A DNA stretch of 64,000 nt, from positions 620,001-684,000 of the forward strand of contig NZ_JAMFMA010000003.1 in the NCBI RefSeq assembly GCF_023502425.1, given 5' to 3'. Made by a program: the position numbers and the translations under genes. Within the stretch, counting starts at the first letter, position 1. The number at the start of each line of letters is the position of its first letter. The notes below the pieces were generated by a model. It was not told where the DNA came from. It did not search any database and worked only from the letters and a program-made list of their open reading frames with translations. Below, piece after piece: positions 27,263 to 35,244 of the stretch. This DNA is from Flagellimonas spongiicola. Lineage in GTDB: Bacteria > Bacteroidota > Bacteroidia > Flavobacteriales > Flavobacteriaceae.

Positions 27263-27901
27263 ATGGTCAACGCTAACCAATCATACATCAAACAGTGTTT
27301 TCCCGTTCTGGAAGAAAGACTGTATCAAGAAATCATTGAAACCTGTAGCTATCATGAGTTTCCAAGCAGCACTTATGTTGTAAAGCAAGGAGCTTATCTG
27401 AATTTTCTGCCTGTGGTGCTGAAGGGCCAGATAAAAATGTACGCCGAGGAAGAAGATGTTCAATTTCTATTGTATTATATCAATTCCGGAGAATCATGCA
27501 TATTGAGCTTCAATCATTTGTTTGACCCAAAACCTGTCCAATTTTCAGCGATTACAGAAGAAGATACTGTAGTTATGACACTGCCTGTGGCCAAGGTCAA
27601 GGAATGGGTTATACGGTACCCAACATTTGCCAGGATCCTTATCAGCGATTTTCAACGAAACTTTGAGGATTTACTACGCACTACTAAGGAAATAGTTTGT
27701 TTTGGTATTGAAGATCGCTTGATCAAATACCTCGAAAACAAATGTAAACGCGGTAATTGTAATCAAGTTCATCTGTCCCATAAACAGATTGCTTTGGATT
27801 TGGGTACTTCCCGTGAAGTGATTTCCAGAATCACGAAAAAGCTTGAAAAGGCTGGAGTTTTAGCGCAACAAAAGAGATATATAGAACTGCTCCAAGCCTA
27901 A
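27263..27901 (+). CDS. Crp/Fnr-family transcriptional regulator
   Basis: A 212-residue regulator with an N-terminal cyclic-nucleotide-binding-like beta-barrel (about 10-120; YVVKQGAYLNFLPVVLKGQIKM) and a C-terminal winged helix (about 145-205; LSHKQIALDLGTSREVISRI). No N-terminal Cys cluster for an iron-sulfur centre is visible and the phosphate-binding cassette of true CRP is not evident, so the ligand is open. The ATG at 27263 is preferred over a TTG at 27224, which would add 13 poorly matching residues. Its placement suggests control of the preceding two genes or itself. Confidence 0.88.
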   Translation: MVNANQSYIKQCFPVLEERLYQEIIETCSYHEFPSSTYVVKQGAYLNFLPVVLKGQIKMYAEEEDVQFLLYYINSGESCILSFNHLFDPKPVQFSAITEEDTVVMTLPVAKVKEWVIRYPTFARILISDFQRNFEDLLRTTKEIVCFGIEDRLIKYLENKCKRGNCNQVHLSHKQIALDLGTSREVISRITKKLEKAGVLAQQKRYIELLQA

Positions 27902-27944
27902 GTTATCACAAAAACATAACGGCATTTAATAAGAATTTAACAGA

Positions 27945-27968
27945 AAACGGTGATTTTGATCACCGTTT
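27945..27968 (+). terminator. Perfect 10-bp hairpin after crp-like gene
   Basis: AAACGGTGAT, loop TTTG, ATCACCGTTT (27945-27954 and 27959-27968). The short loop and position between two same-strand genes fit a terminator, though the U-tract is broken (TTTCCCGGTTTT). Being a perfect palindrome just upstream of the next promoter, it could also be an operator. Confidence 0.55.
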
Positions 27969-27986
27969 CCCGGTTTTAGTAGGATG

Positions 27987-27994
27987 TAGTTTTG
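27987..27994 (+). promoter_or_regulatory. Predicted -7 box for LTD/spondin lipoprotein gene
   Basis: TAGTTTTG, a perfect -7 match, ends 27 nt before the ATG at 28022. No TTG at the expected -33 distance. Confidence 0.35.
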
Positions 27995-28021
27995 GATCAT
28001 AATTAATCTAAAAAAGAAATT

Positions 28022-30391
28022 ATGAAAAGAAATCTATTTACAGCCTTACTCTTTGCAGTCTTGTTGTCTTCATGTAGCGATGATGACAATGATATTGTTG
28101 GTGAGATACCTACTACGCCGGAACCTACTGCAGATGCAGACGTTAGGCTAAATGAAGTACAATACCTAGGTGACTGGGTGGAGATTAGAAACAACGGGAA
28201 TGAAACCGTTGATTTAAGTGATTATTTTCTATGTCTAGGACCTGGGACTTACCAGAGATTGTCTGATTTGACTGTTAATGGAAACTTACAATTGGCAGCA
28301 GGTGCGATGGTTTCCGTGGCATATGAAATGCCAAATGCAACAGGAGGTTTGGGATTGTACAATAGCAATTCCGATTTTACTGATGCTTCTACATTAGCCG
28401 ATTTTGTGCAATGGGGAGCTGGTTCAAGTGCAAGGGAAAATGTCGCAGTAGAAGCTGGTATTTGGACTGCTGGTGATTTTGTGCCAGTAATGGGCAATTC
28501 GGACAATACCCTTATTTATGATGGAAATGGTATAGGTGTGGCCAATTGGGCCGAGACCACCACACCAACCATAGGGGAAGAGAATCAATTGACCGTGCCT
28601 GAGGAAATTAGATCTATCGTAATCAACGAAGTATTGTATGGAAGCAGAGATTTGGTTGAACTATACAACAATGGCAATGTGGCCGTTGATTTAAGTTCTT
28701 ATTGGATGTGTCTAGGTCCAGGGAATTATGTCCAATTGGGCAATGTAACCCCGGAAAGTGGAAACTTGGAATTGGCTGCTGGTGAATTTTTAGTGGTTCC
28801 TTTTTCATTACCAGATACGGAAGGTGGATTAGGATTGTATTCCAGTAATGCCTTTACAAGCTCAGAGGCCATAATGGATTTCGTGCAATGGGGTGCGGCA
28901 TCAAGTCCAAGAGAAAATGTTGCTGTCGAAGCTGGTATTTGGACAGCAGGCGAATTCGTGCCTACCGTAGCTTTGGACAGTTACAGTATAGAATATGATG
29001 GTGAAGGGGATGAAGCTTCAGATTGGACGCAGGAAGTGAACCCTTCCCTAGGATTTGCCAACGATACTGAAGTTGCATTGACAACGTTCAATGTGACCAT
29101 AAGCAACGTTATCAATTATTTGAATGTTCACACGTTTACGACACCGGTAGGTGCAGGGGCTCCAGGTCCTTTAGCTACCAATGGCGCACAATACCAAATT
29201 TCATTTAAGGCTGTGCCTGGCACTAAATTTACCCCAGTTACCATGATGGGTAACAGTAATGACTGGTTTTTGGCTCCAACAGATTTAGCTGGTATCGATT
29301 TGTTTCCAAATGGGCAGGCTTTGAATGGTGTTGATATTGCAAGTCAATTGTCCTTATATGATCTTGGAACAGAAGCCGATAATGATGTAGCAAGTTTTCC
29401 ACCAGCAGGGTTGGATGTTGGTGCAGCTGATGCGAATACGGCAGTAAGATTGGTTGACGGAAGGGATACAGGAGATATCTATATAACAGCAATATTGGAT
29501 TATACCAATGGTGATGGATTCTCAGCAGGTACATTTACATTGACCATTACCGCTATTAACACACCTGATCCAGGACAGCCTGCTGGCTCCAACAATGGTT
29601 TTGTAGTAACGCCTGGAATTGTTGTTTTACACGCACAGTCAGAACCCTTGTTCACCTTAGGTGAGGAAGATAGGGGAGTAGGCCTAGAAAGAATCGCAGA
29701 AGATGGTATGCCAGGCGAATTGTACAACTGGTTTACAGCAACTGGTAGTAATGGGTCCCCATTGCGATTGGCGTCCTCTTTGAGTGTTTTCTCACCAGGA
29801 ATTGTCTATGCATTCAATACCAATAGCGACCCATTCTTCGCGCAGGGCGGTACAGTAAAAGAGGGCAGTGGATTAGAGGAAATTGCTGAAGATGGAAATA
29901 ATGCAGTCGCGGTTTCCTACTTCAATAACTTGGGTCTTCCGGTAGCGGCCAGTAATGAAACTGCACCAATTGGTCCTGGAGAATATTTGTCATTTACCAT
30001 TGATGTACCGCAAGATCAAGATTACAAATTAGGGATAAGTACCATGTTGGTACAGACTAATGATTGGTTCATTAGTTATAACAACAATGGTGTTGCATTG
30101 TTTGATGAAACTGGGACGCCTTTTTCAGGTACTTCAGAAAGTGATGAATCTTATTTGTTTGATGCAGGTACCGAAGAAGATGAACCTGTAGGATTTGGGA
30201 TGTATCAAGCGCCAAGACAGGCTGGACCTGATATGGGACCGGCTGATGCCAATACGACCATCAGAAGAGTAAGTGCTTTGGAGGACGTACAGTTTGGTAA
30301 AGGAATTTACAACAACGGTCCTGGTGTAGTTTATTTAGAAGACCCCCGTGGTGGCTACAATTTGGTTCGAATAGACATTCAACCACAATAG
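28022..30391 (+). CDS. Lipoprotein with two LTD-like and two spondin-like units
   Basis: A 789-residue exported lipoprotein. The lipobox LLSSC places the lipidated Cys at residue 18, followed by an acidic SDDDND stretch often seen on surface-exposed Bacteroidota lipoproteins. Two lamin-tail-like units (about 40-185 and 195-340) share DFVQWGA, ENVAVEAGIWTAG and GGLGLY segments. Two spondin_N-like units follow (about 350-520 and 540-785), each with an NDWF segment, a DAGTE/DLGTE acidic turn and a G-ADANT motif. Function is unknown; adhesion or surface binding is a guess from fold only. It is flanked by a hairpin upstream and a strong terminator downstream. Confidence 0.8.
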   Translation: MKRNLFTALLFAVLLSSCSDDDNDIVGEIPTTPEPTADADVRLNEVQYLGDWVEIRNNGNETVDLSDYFLCLGPGTYQRLSDLTVNGNLQLAAGAMVSVAYEMPNATGGLGLYNSNSDFTDASTLADFVQWGAGSSARENVAVEAGIWTAGDFVPVMGNSDNTLIYDGNGIGVANWAETTTPTIGEENQLTVPEEIRSIVINEVLYGSRDLVELYNNGNVAVDLSSYWMCLGPGNYVQLGNVTPESGNLELAAGEFLVVPFSLPDTEGGLGLYSSNAFTSSEAIMDFVQWGAASSPRENVAVEAGIWTAGEFVPTVALDSYSIEYDGEGDEASDWTQEVNPSLGFANDTEVALTTFNVTISNVINYLNVHTFTTPVGAGAPGPLATNGAQYQISFKAVPGTKFTPVTMMGNSNDWFLAPTDLAGIDLFPNGQALNGVDIASQLSLYDLGTEADNDVASFPPAGLDVGAADANTAVRLVDGRDTGDIYITAILDYTNGDGFSAGTFTLTITAINTPDPGQPAGSNNGFVVTPGIVVLHAQSEPLFTLGEEDRGVGLERIAEDGMPGELYNWFTATGSNGSPLRLASSLSVFSPGIVYAFNTNSDPFFAQGGTVKEGSGLEEIAEDGNNAVAVSYFNNLGLPVAASNETAPIGPGEYLSFTIDVPQDQDYKLGISTMLVQTNDWFISYNNNGVALFDETGTPFSGTSESDESYLFDAGTEEDEPVGFGMYQAPRQAGPDMGPADANTTIRRVSALEDVQFGKGIYNNGPGVVYLEDPRGGYNLVRIDIQPQ
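28400..28967 (+). repeat. Internal duplication encoding the two LTD-like units
   Basis: The segment starting at 28400 recurs at 28877, an offset of 477 bp (159 codons). About 80 bp are clearly alike at DNA level, coding FVQWGA-SS-RENVAVEAGIWTAG in both. Differences are mostly at third positions, pointing to an older duplication kept by selection. Confidence 0.75.
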
Positions 30392-30420
30392 TCCAGGATA
30401 GTTTGTGTTTTTTTGGGAAA

Positions 30421-30450
30421 GCCGGGAAATTGATTTTTCCGGCTTTTCTT
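30421..30450. terminator. Bidirectional intrinsic terminator
   Basis: GCCGGGAAA (30421-30429), loop TTGAT, TTTTCCGGC (30435-30443), one G-U pair, then TTTTCTTTTT. It separates the convergent lipoprotein and ACBP genes. Confidence 0.8.
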
Positions 30451-30451
30451 T

Positions 30452-30718
30452 TTAGTCGGTCTGCCTTAGTTCAGTATCTACAAGCTGAATATAGTTTTGC
30501 ATAGCTTCCTCGGCACTGATATTTTTGGCTTGAATAAGCGCATTTGCCTTAAAGGCATTGATCAATGGGGTTTTGCTTCCAGGGTGATTGAAGTTTTTCT
30601 TTGCTATTTTATAGTATGCGTAAAGTTTTAGCAGAAAATCTGCTGGCATGGGATCCGTATAGCTGTTGACAAAGTTTACAGCTTCTTCAAACTTGTTATT
30701 TAAATCCTCATCAATCAT
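30452..30718 (-). CDS. Acyl-CoA-binding protein
   Basis: An 88-residue ACBP-family protein that binds long-chain acyl-CoA in the cytoplasm. The four-helix pattern is seen with FEEAVNFVNS, the hallmark LLKLYAYYKIAK (about 29-40), and a C-terminal AMQNYIQLVDTEL. It overlaps psd by 8 bp (30711-30718) and is the last gene of a phospholipid synthesis operon, which suggests a role in acyl supply or handling. Eukaryote-like ACBPs are sparse in bacteria but recur in this group. Confidence 0.88.
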   Translation of the reverse strand: MIDEDLNNKFEEAVNFVNSYTDPMPADFLLKLYAYYKIAKKNFNHPGSKTPLINAFKANALIQAKNISAEEAMQNYIQLVDTELRQTD

Positions 30719-31376
30719 CTTTTTTTCTAAGTGAGGCTATGCAGGTTTTGGCACCTACAACTTTTTGGTTGAGTTTAACGGTAATATCACAATCTAATGG
30801 CAGTAATAGATCTACCCTAGATCCAAACTTAATGAACCCTGCATCCTGACCTTGTGTAACTTGTTCACCTTCTTCAGCATAATTGACAATACGACGCGCA
30901 AGTGCCCCAGCTATTTGCCGGTAACCGATTTCCCCAAATTTAGGGGTATGCAACACCACGGTTGTTCTTTCGTTTTCCGTGCTGGATTTAGGATGCCAGG
31001 CCACTAGGTATTTCCCTGGATGATATTTAGAGTAGGTAATGGTTCCACTAGCTGCATATCTGGTAACATGCACATTCAGAGGCGACATAAAAATGGAAAC
31101 CTGCTTTCTTTTGCCCTTAAAGTACTCTGGCTCTTCAACCTCTTCAATTACCACTACTTTGCCATCAACTGGTGCCAATATTTCATCAAAATTTGGTGTA
31201 ACGGGTCTCCTTGGATTCCTAAAAAACTGGAGTACCAGGATAAGTAATACCAATGCGACTATTTGAACAGCATACCTGATCCATTCCAAATCAATATAAA
31301 ATTGGGCAACCAGTATTAAAGCTACAACAAGAAAAAAGGTGGTTATTATAATTTTTTGACCTTCTTTATGAAACAT
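30711..31376 (-). CDS. psd: Phosphatidylserine decarboxylase (short type)
   Basis: A 221-residue pyruvoyl-dependent enzyme that makes phosphatidylethanolamine at the inner membrane. Two N-terminal membrane segments (about 10-50) precede the catalytic domain. The self-cleavage site is Gly185-Ser186 in FIKFGSRVD, with Ser186 expected to become the pyruvoyl group. NVHVTR (101-106) is conserved. The small size and GS site match the short Psd subfamily. The gene overlaps cdsA by 11 bp and the ACBP gene by 8 bp. Confidence 0.93.
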   Translation of the reverse strand: MFHKEGQKIIITTFFLVVALILVAQFYIDLEWIRYAVQIVALVLLILVLQFFRNPRRPVTPNFDEILAPVDGKVVVIEEVEEPEYFKGKRKQVSIFMSPLNVHVTRYAASGTITYSKYHPGKYLVAWHPKSSTENERTTVVLHTPKFGEIGYRQIAGALARRIVNYAEEGEQVTQGQDAGFIKFGSRVDLLLPLDCDITVKLNQKVVGAKTCIASLRKKDD

Positions 31377-32169
31377 AAGAAAATATATTTAATGTCAGAT
31401 ATGCAAATGGGGCAGCAAATACCAAGCTGTCCAAACGGTCCCAAATACCTCCGTGACCAGGAAGTATTGCTCCGCTGTCCTTAACTTGTGCTATACGCTT
31501 AAACTTGGATTCCAATAAATCTCCCAAACTTCCGGCAATTACGATTACGATAGCCAATATAATCCACTGCAGTAGTGATAGACTGGTTTCGTACTTGGCC
31601 AGAAAGTAGGCTGCTAACAATGCAAAAATAAGACCTCCTACAGAACCTTCCACGGTTTTTTTTGGAGAAACTGATGGATAAAGCTTGGTTCTACCCATAG
31701 TTTTACCCACTAAATAGGCAAATGTGTCATTTACCCAAATCAAAATAAATATTCCTGCTATCAAGAATTGCGAAAAACTATTCTGTTTATAAGGTATCAT
31801 GGTTAGGAAAATGCAACCGCCACCTAGGTAAAATACTGCGATTATGCATTTCTGTATCGTATTGAATGCCTTGGGTTTATTGGAAAAAAGAAAGCCAAGC
31901 AAAATGACATCAATGGTGATGGTAATCAACATTAAAGCTGTGATGAGTAATTTGTCTTCCACGAAGTAAATAAATGCCCACCATAAAGCCAGATAGGCTA
32001 CGTAGACATAGTAATTACGCAGGTTGACGATTCTTTTGAATTCGTATAGACAGGCTAAGCCGAAGACCATAAAAAGAAAGTCGAACGCATCGGAACTTAA
32101 GAATACAGTACCCATAAGGAGTACTACATAGATTACTCCTGTAATGGCGCGCCTTAGAATTTCTTTCAT
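31366..32169 (-). CDS. cdsA: Phosphatidate cytidylyltransferase
   Basis: A 267-residue polytopic inner-membrane enzyme that makes CDP-diacylglycerol from phosphatidate and CTP. The C-terminal family signature is visible (SKFKRIAQVKDSGAILPGHG then GIWDRLDSLVFAAP), with about seven hydrophobic helices before it. Psd acts two steps later in the same pathway and is encoded directly downstream with an 11-bp overlap. Confidence 0.95.
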   Translation of the reverse strand: MKEILRRAITGVIYVVLLMGTVFLSSDAFDFLFMVFGLACLYEFKRIVNLRNYYVYVAYLALWWAFIYFVEDKLLITALMLITITIDVILLGFLFSNKPKAFNTIQKCIIAVFYLGGGCIFLTMIPYKQNSFSQFLIAGIFILIWVNDTFAYLVGKTMGRTKLYPSVSPKKTVEGSVGGLIFALLAAYFLAKYETSLSLLQWIILAIVIVIAGSLGDLLESKFKRIAQVKDSGAILPGHGGIWDRLDSLVFAAPFAYLTLNIFSYVS

Positions 32170-32173
32170 GTAG

Positions 32174-32782
32174 TTAGTAGTCTTCTAGGAGCAAAAGATA
32201 TACATTTTTTGAGGCACTACCGTAGGAAAGAAAATCATTTTTATTTTCTGGGGTGGGTTGAAAGTGCTTTAATGTAGTTATGTTGTTGGGAATGTTCTTT
32301 TTATATTTTTCCTTTATAATCTTCAACGCCTCACTTATGGAGTCCACTAATTGACTAGTTGTGGCAAAAACGATTAGGTTAGAAGGTAACTCGTCCAACT
32401 TTTTCTCCCTAATTTGATTTGAACAGACCAATATTGAGCCATTATGGGCAATTAAATGCTCACAAGTGGTCAGGAAAATGTCACTTTCCTTTCGGTTTTG
32501 GGTAAATCCAATTTTTTCGGAAGCAAATTTATTTTCCAAGCGGGAATCCAGCGTGTAAAAAAGATGCTGTTGCCAAGTGTTTTCGGAAATAATGTTTTGA
32601 AGTGTTTCGGAAATCTCAAGGTCATCCTCGCAATAGATGAACTTTCCCCCATTTTTCTTAAAATAGATGGTGAATTTTTCATCAACCGGAATTTTAAGGT
32701 CAGGCATATGTTCTCCACGAGTTTCCAGGGTTTCCTTGGAAACCTTTTTGCCACCACCAAAAAGTTTGTCAAAAACTCCCAT
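32174..32782 (-). CDS. LUD-domain protein (LutC/YkgG-like)
   Basis: A 202-residue soluble protein of the LUD family: NTWQQHLFYTLDSRLENKFA, then ESDIFLTTCEHLIAHNGSIL with the family's glycine-serine segment, and LVDSISEALKIIKEKY. LutC relatives take part in lactate use, but no lutA/lutB genes are here, so that role is doubtful. The ATG at 32782 (MGVFDKLFGGGKK) is chosen over a TTG at 32794. The position between ftsH and cdsA is probably conserved in the family. Function is unclear. Confidence 0.78.
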   Translation of the reverse strand: MGVFDKLFGGGKKVSKETLETRGEHMPDLKIPVDEKFTIYFKKNGGKFIYCEDDLEISETLQNIISENTWQQHLFYTLDSRLENKFASEKIGFTQNRKESDIFLTTCEHLIAHNGSILVCSNQIREKKLDELPSNLIVFATTSQLVDSISEALKIIKEKYKKNIPNNITTLKHFQPTPENKNDFLSYGSASKNVYLLLLEDY

Positions 32783-32791
32783 GTACGGTTT

Positions 32792-32823
32792 CAAAAATAC
32801 AAGTCTTGGAGGACATATGTCCT
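32792..32823 (-). promoter_or_regulatory. Internal promoter with 14-bp palindrome before LUD gene
   Basis: In the 53-bp gap after ftsH, TATTTTTG (32799 to 32792, minus) matches the -7 box and ends 9 nt before the ATG. AGGACATATGTCCT (32810-32823) is a perfect palindrome located near the -33 position, where no TTG is spaced correctly. Together they suggest a regulated internal promoter. Confidence 0.4.
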
Positions 32824-32835
32824 AGAAGCTAAAAA

Positions 32836-34782
32836 TTATTCAGCTGTTTCCAACTCCTCTTCTTCCTTTTCAAAAGGTCTTTTTCCAAAAATCTTTTCCA
32901 AATCATCCTTGAAGATCACTTCTTTTTCTAGCAAACGATCTGCAAGTTCAGATAATTTGTCTTTATTGTCTTGAAGTAATTTAATGGCTCTTTGGTATTG
33001 TTCTTCTATGATTTTTGAAATCTCTTCATCAATTTTTTGTGCGGTTTCCTCGCTGTATGGTTTTGTAAAACCATATTCGTTTTGTCCAGAAGAATCGTAA
33101 TAGGTGATATTACCCAATTGATCATTCAATCCGTATATGGTTACCATGGCTCTGGCTTGTTTTGTGACTTTCTCCAAATCACTCAACGCACCCGTTGAAA
33201 TTTTATTGAAAATCACCTTTTCGGCTGCCCTACCACCCATTGTGGCGCACATCTCATCCAACATTTGCTCCGGACGCACGATTAAGCGCTCTTCTGGTAG
33301 GTACCAAGCAGCACCTAGGGATTGACCTCTAGGAACAATGGTTACTTTCACCAAAGGTGCAGCATGTTCCAGCATCCAACTTACTGTAGCGTGACCAGCT
33401 TCGTGAAAGGCAATTGTTTTTTTCTCTTCAGGTGTAATGATCTTATTTTTCTTTTCAAGACCACCCACAATACGATCCACAGCATCCAAGAAATCTTGCT
33501 TGTTCACCGATTTCTTTTCCTTGCGGGCCGCAATCAATGCTGCTTCATTACAAACGTTTGCAATATCTGCTCCGGAAAAACCAGGTGTCTGTTTTGCCAA
33601 GAAATCCAAATCCAAGGTTTCGGCAGTCTTTATGGGTCTTAAGTGGACTTCAAAAATTTCCTTCCGTTCCCTTAGATCAGGAAGGTCAACATAAATCTGA
33701 CGATCAAATCGACCAGCACGCATTAATGCTTTATCCAATACGTCGGCACGGTTGGTTGCAGCCAAAACAATAACATTTGTATTGGTTCCAAAACCGTCCA
33801 TCTCGGTTAGTAACTGGTTCAGGGTATTTTCCCTTTCGTCATTAGATCCCGTGAAATTGTTTTTTCCTCTTGCACGTCCAATGGCATCTATTTCATCAAT
33901 AAAGATGATGGCTGGGGATTTATCTTTTGCTTGTTTAAATAAATCTCGGACACGGGAAGCACCTACACCTACAAACATTTCCACAAAGTCCGAACCTGAT
34001 AGTGAGAAGAACGGAACCTTTGCCTCGCCTGCAACGGCCTTGGCTAATAACGTCTTACCGGTTCCCGGAGGTCCTACCAGCAATGCACCTTTAGGTATCT
34101 TACCACCTAAAGAAGTGTATTTATCAGGGTTCTTTAAGAATTCCACGATTTCCTGGACTTCCTCTTTTGCACCTTCCAAACCAGCAACATCTTTGAAGGA
34201 AGTTCGGGTATCGGTTTTCTCATCGAACAATTTTGCTTTGGATTTTCCGATATTGAAAATCTGTCCACCGGCACCACCACCGGCACCTCCAGACATCCTA
34301 CGCATTAGGTAAATCCAAATTCCGATAATTAGTGCAAATGGGAGTAAGGAAAGCAACAATTCACCTAAAACATTGGATTCCGTATCGAAATCTACAATAG
34401 TATCAAGGTTGTTTTCTTTTTTGATGCTTTTTATCTCATCTTCAAAATTTTGAAGATCACCATAATCCAAAATATACTGTGGAATTTTGCCTGCAGAAAT
34501 ATTAAATGGTCTATCTGCTACGTTACGGTGCACATCTTTTTGAAGCGCTTCTTCTGTTAGAAACACTTTAGCTTGACGTGTATTTGTGATAATCAGTATT
34601 TCTGAAATATCCCCATTCCTTAGGTATTCCTGTAATTCTGAGGTTGTAGTTTTCTCAGTGCTTGAAAAGCTGTTTCCGCCAAAAAATTGGAAACCAATGA
34701 TTAAAGCAATGACCACACCATAGATCCACCAGGAGCTAAAACGAGGTTTCTTAGGGGTATTTGGATTGTTTTCTTTTGCCAT
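32836..34782 (-). CDS. ftsH: ATP-dependent zinc metalloprotease FtsH
   Basis: A 648-residue membrane AAA protease for quality control of membrane and regulatory proteins. Two membrane segments (about 18-35 and 143-160) flank a periplasmic domain. The AAA module has Walker A GPPGTGKT (237-244) and Walker B IIFIDEID (292-299). The zinc site HEAGH is at 460-464. A Gly-rich linker (SGGAGGGAGG) follows the second membrane segment. The gene lies 3 bp after rsfS. Confidence 0.97.
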   Translation of the reverse strand: MAKENNPNTPKKPRFSSWWIYGVVIALIIGFQFFGGNSFSSTEKTTTSELQEYLRNGDISEILIITNTRQAKVFLTEEALQKDVHRNVADRPFNISAGKIPQYILDYGDLQNFEDEIKSIKKENNLDTIVDFDTESNVLGELLLSLLPFALIIGIWIYLMRRMSGGAGGGAGGQIFNIGKSKAKLFDEKTDTRTSFKDVAGLEGAKEEVQEIVEFLKNPDKYTSLGGKIPKGALLVGPPGTGKTLLAKAVAGEAKVPFFSLSGSDFVEMFVGVGASRVRDLFKQAKDKSPAIIFIDEIDAIGRARGKNNFTGSNDERENTLNQLLTEMDGFGTNTNVIVLAATNRADVLDKALMRAGRFDRQIYVDLPDLRERKEIFEVHLRPIKTAETLDLDFLAKQTPGFSGADIANVCNEAALIAARKEKKSVNKQDFLDAVDRIVGGLEKKNKIITPEEKKTIAFHEAGHATVSWMLEHAAPLVKVTIVPRGQSLGAAWYLPEERLIVRPEQMLDEMCATMGGRAAEKVIFNKISTGALSDLEKVTKQARAMVTIYGLNDQLGNITYYDSSGQNEYGFTKPYSEETAQKIDEEISKIIEEQYQRAIKLLQDNKDKLSELADRLLEKEVIFKDDLEKIFGKRPFEKEEEELETAE

Positions 34783-34785
34783 TTT

Positions 34786-35163
34786 TTAAGAATTGTAGCT
34801 GCTCTCCACCATGGTGACTTTGGCATCTCCCCAAAGTCCTTCAATGTCGTAGAATTCCCTAATGTGTTTTTGAAATACATGCACAACAACGTTGACATAG
34901 TCCATTAAGACCCATTCCGCGTTTTCTGAACCTTCAACATGCCAAGGTTTATCTTTAATGGCTTTGCTGACGGTTTTTTGAATGGATGCAACAATTGCGT
35001 TTACATGCGTGTTGGAAGTACCATTGCAGATTATAAAGTAGTCACAAACTGTATTTTCTATTTCCCTTAAATCGAGGAGGTTGATATCCACTCCTTTTAC
35101 TTCTTCAATTCCATGTAAAATTAAGGCAATCAGTTCATCTGCACTAGCTTTCGTTTTCTGCAT
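34786..35163 (-). CDS. rsfS: Ribosomal silencing factor
   Basis: A 125-residue protein that binds ribosomal protein L14 and blocks subunit joining under nutrient limitation. The conserved core is seen: DYFIICNGTSNTHVNAIV, WVLMDYVNVVVHVFQ and REFYDIEGLWGDA. It is the first gene of the rsfS-ftsH-LUD-cdsA-psd-ACBP series, with a -7 box 20 bp upstream, and is divergent from birA. Confidence 0.95.
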   Translation of the reverse strand: MQKTKASADELIALILHGIEEVKGVDINLLDLREIENTVCDYFIICNGTSNTHVNAIVASIQKTVSKAIKDKPWHVEGSENAEWVLMDYVNVVVHVFQKHIREFYDIEGLWGDAKVTMVESSYNS

Positions 35164-35182
35164 TCAAAAATTTTAGTTTCTA

Positions 35183-35190
35183 CAAAGTTA
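35183..35190 (-). promoter_or_regulatory. Predicted -7 box of the rsfS-ftsH operon
   Basis: TAACTTTG on minus, ending 19 nt before the rsfS ATG. No -33 TTG at the usual distance; the region upstream is a T/A-rich run. Confidence 0.4.
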
Positions 35191-35244
35191 TATTTTTTTT
35201 GTTTTCTTAGCCCTAGATTTTAACATAACCTTGGGCGCACCACT

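Noticed and set aside
32456..32974. 172-codon plus-strand frame over the LUD/ftsH junction
   Set aside because: Antisense to two real genes and low-complexity Ser/Lys-rich translation.
33752..34312. 186-codon open frame on the plus strand inside ftsH
   Set aside because: Antisense to a fully conserved gene; no domain, and the frame is kept open by the codon bias of ftsH.
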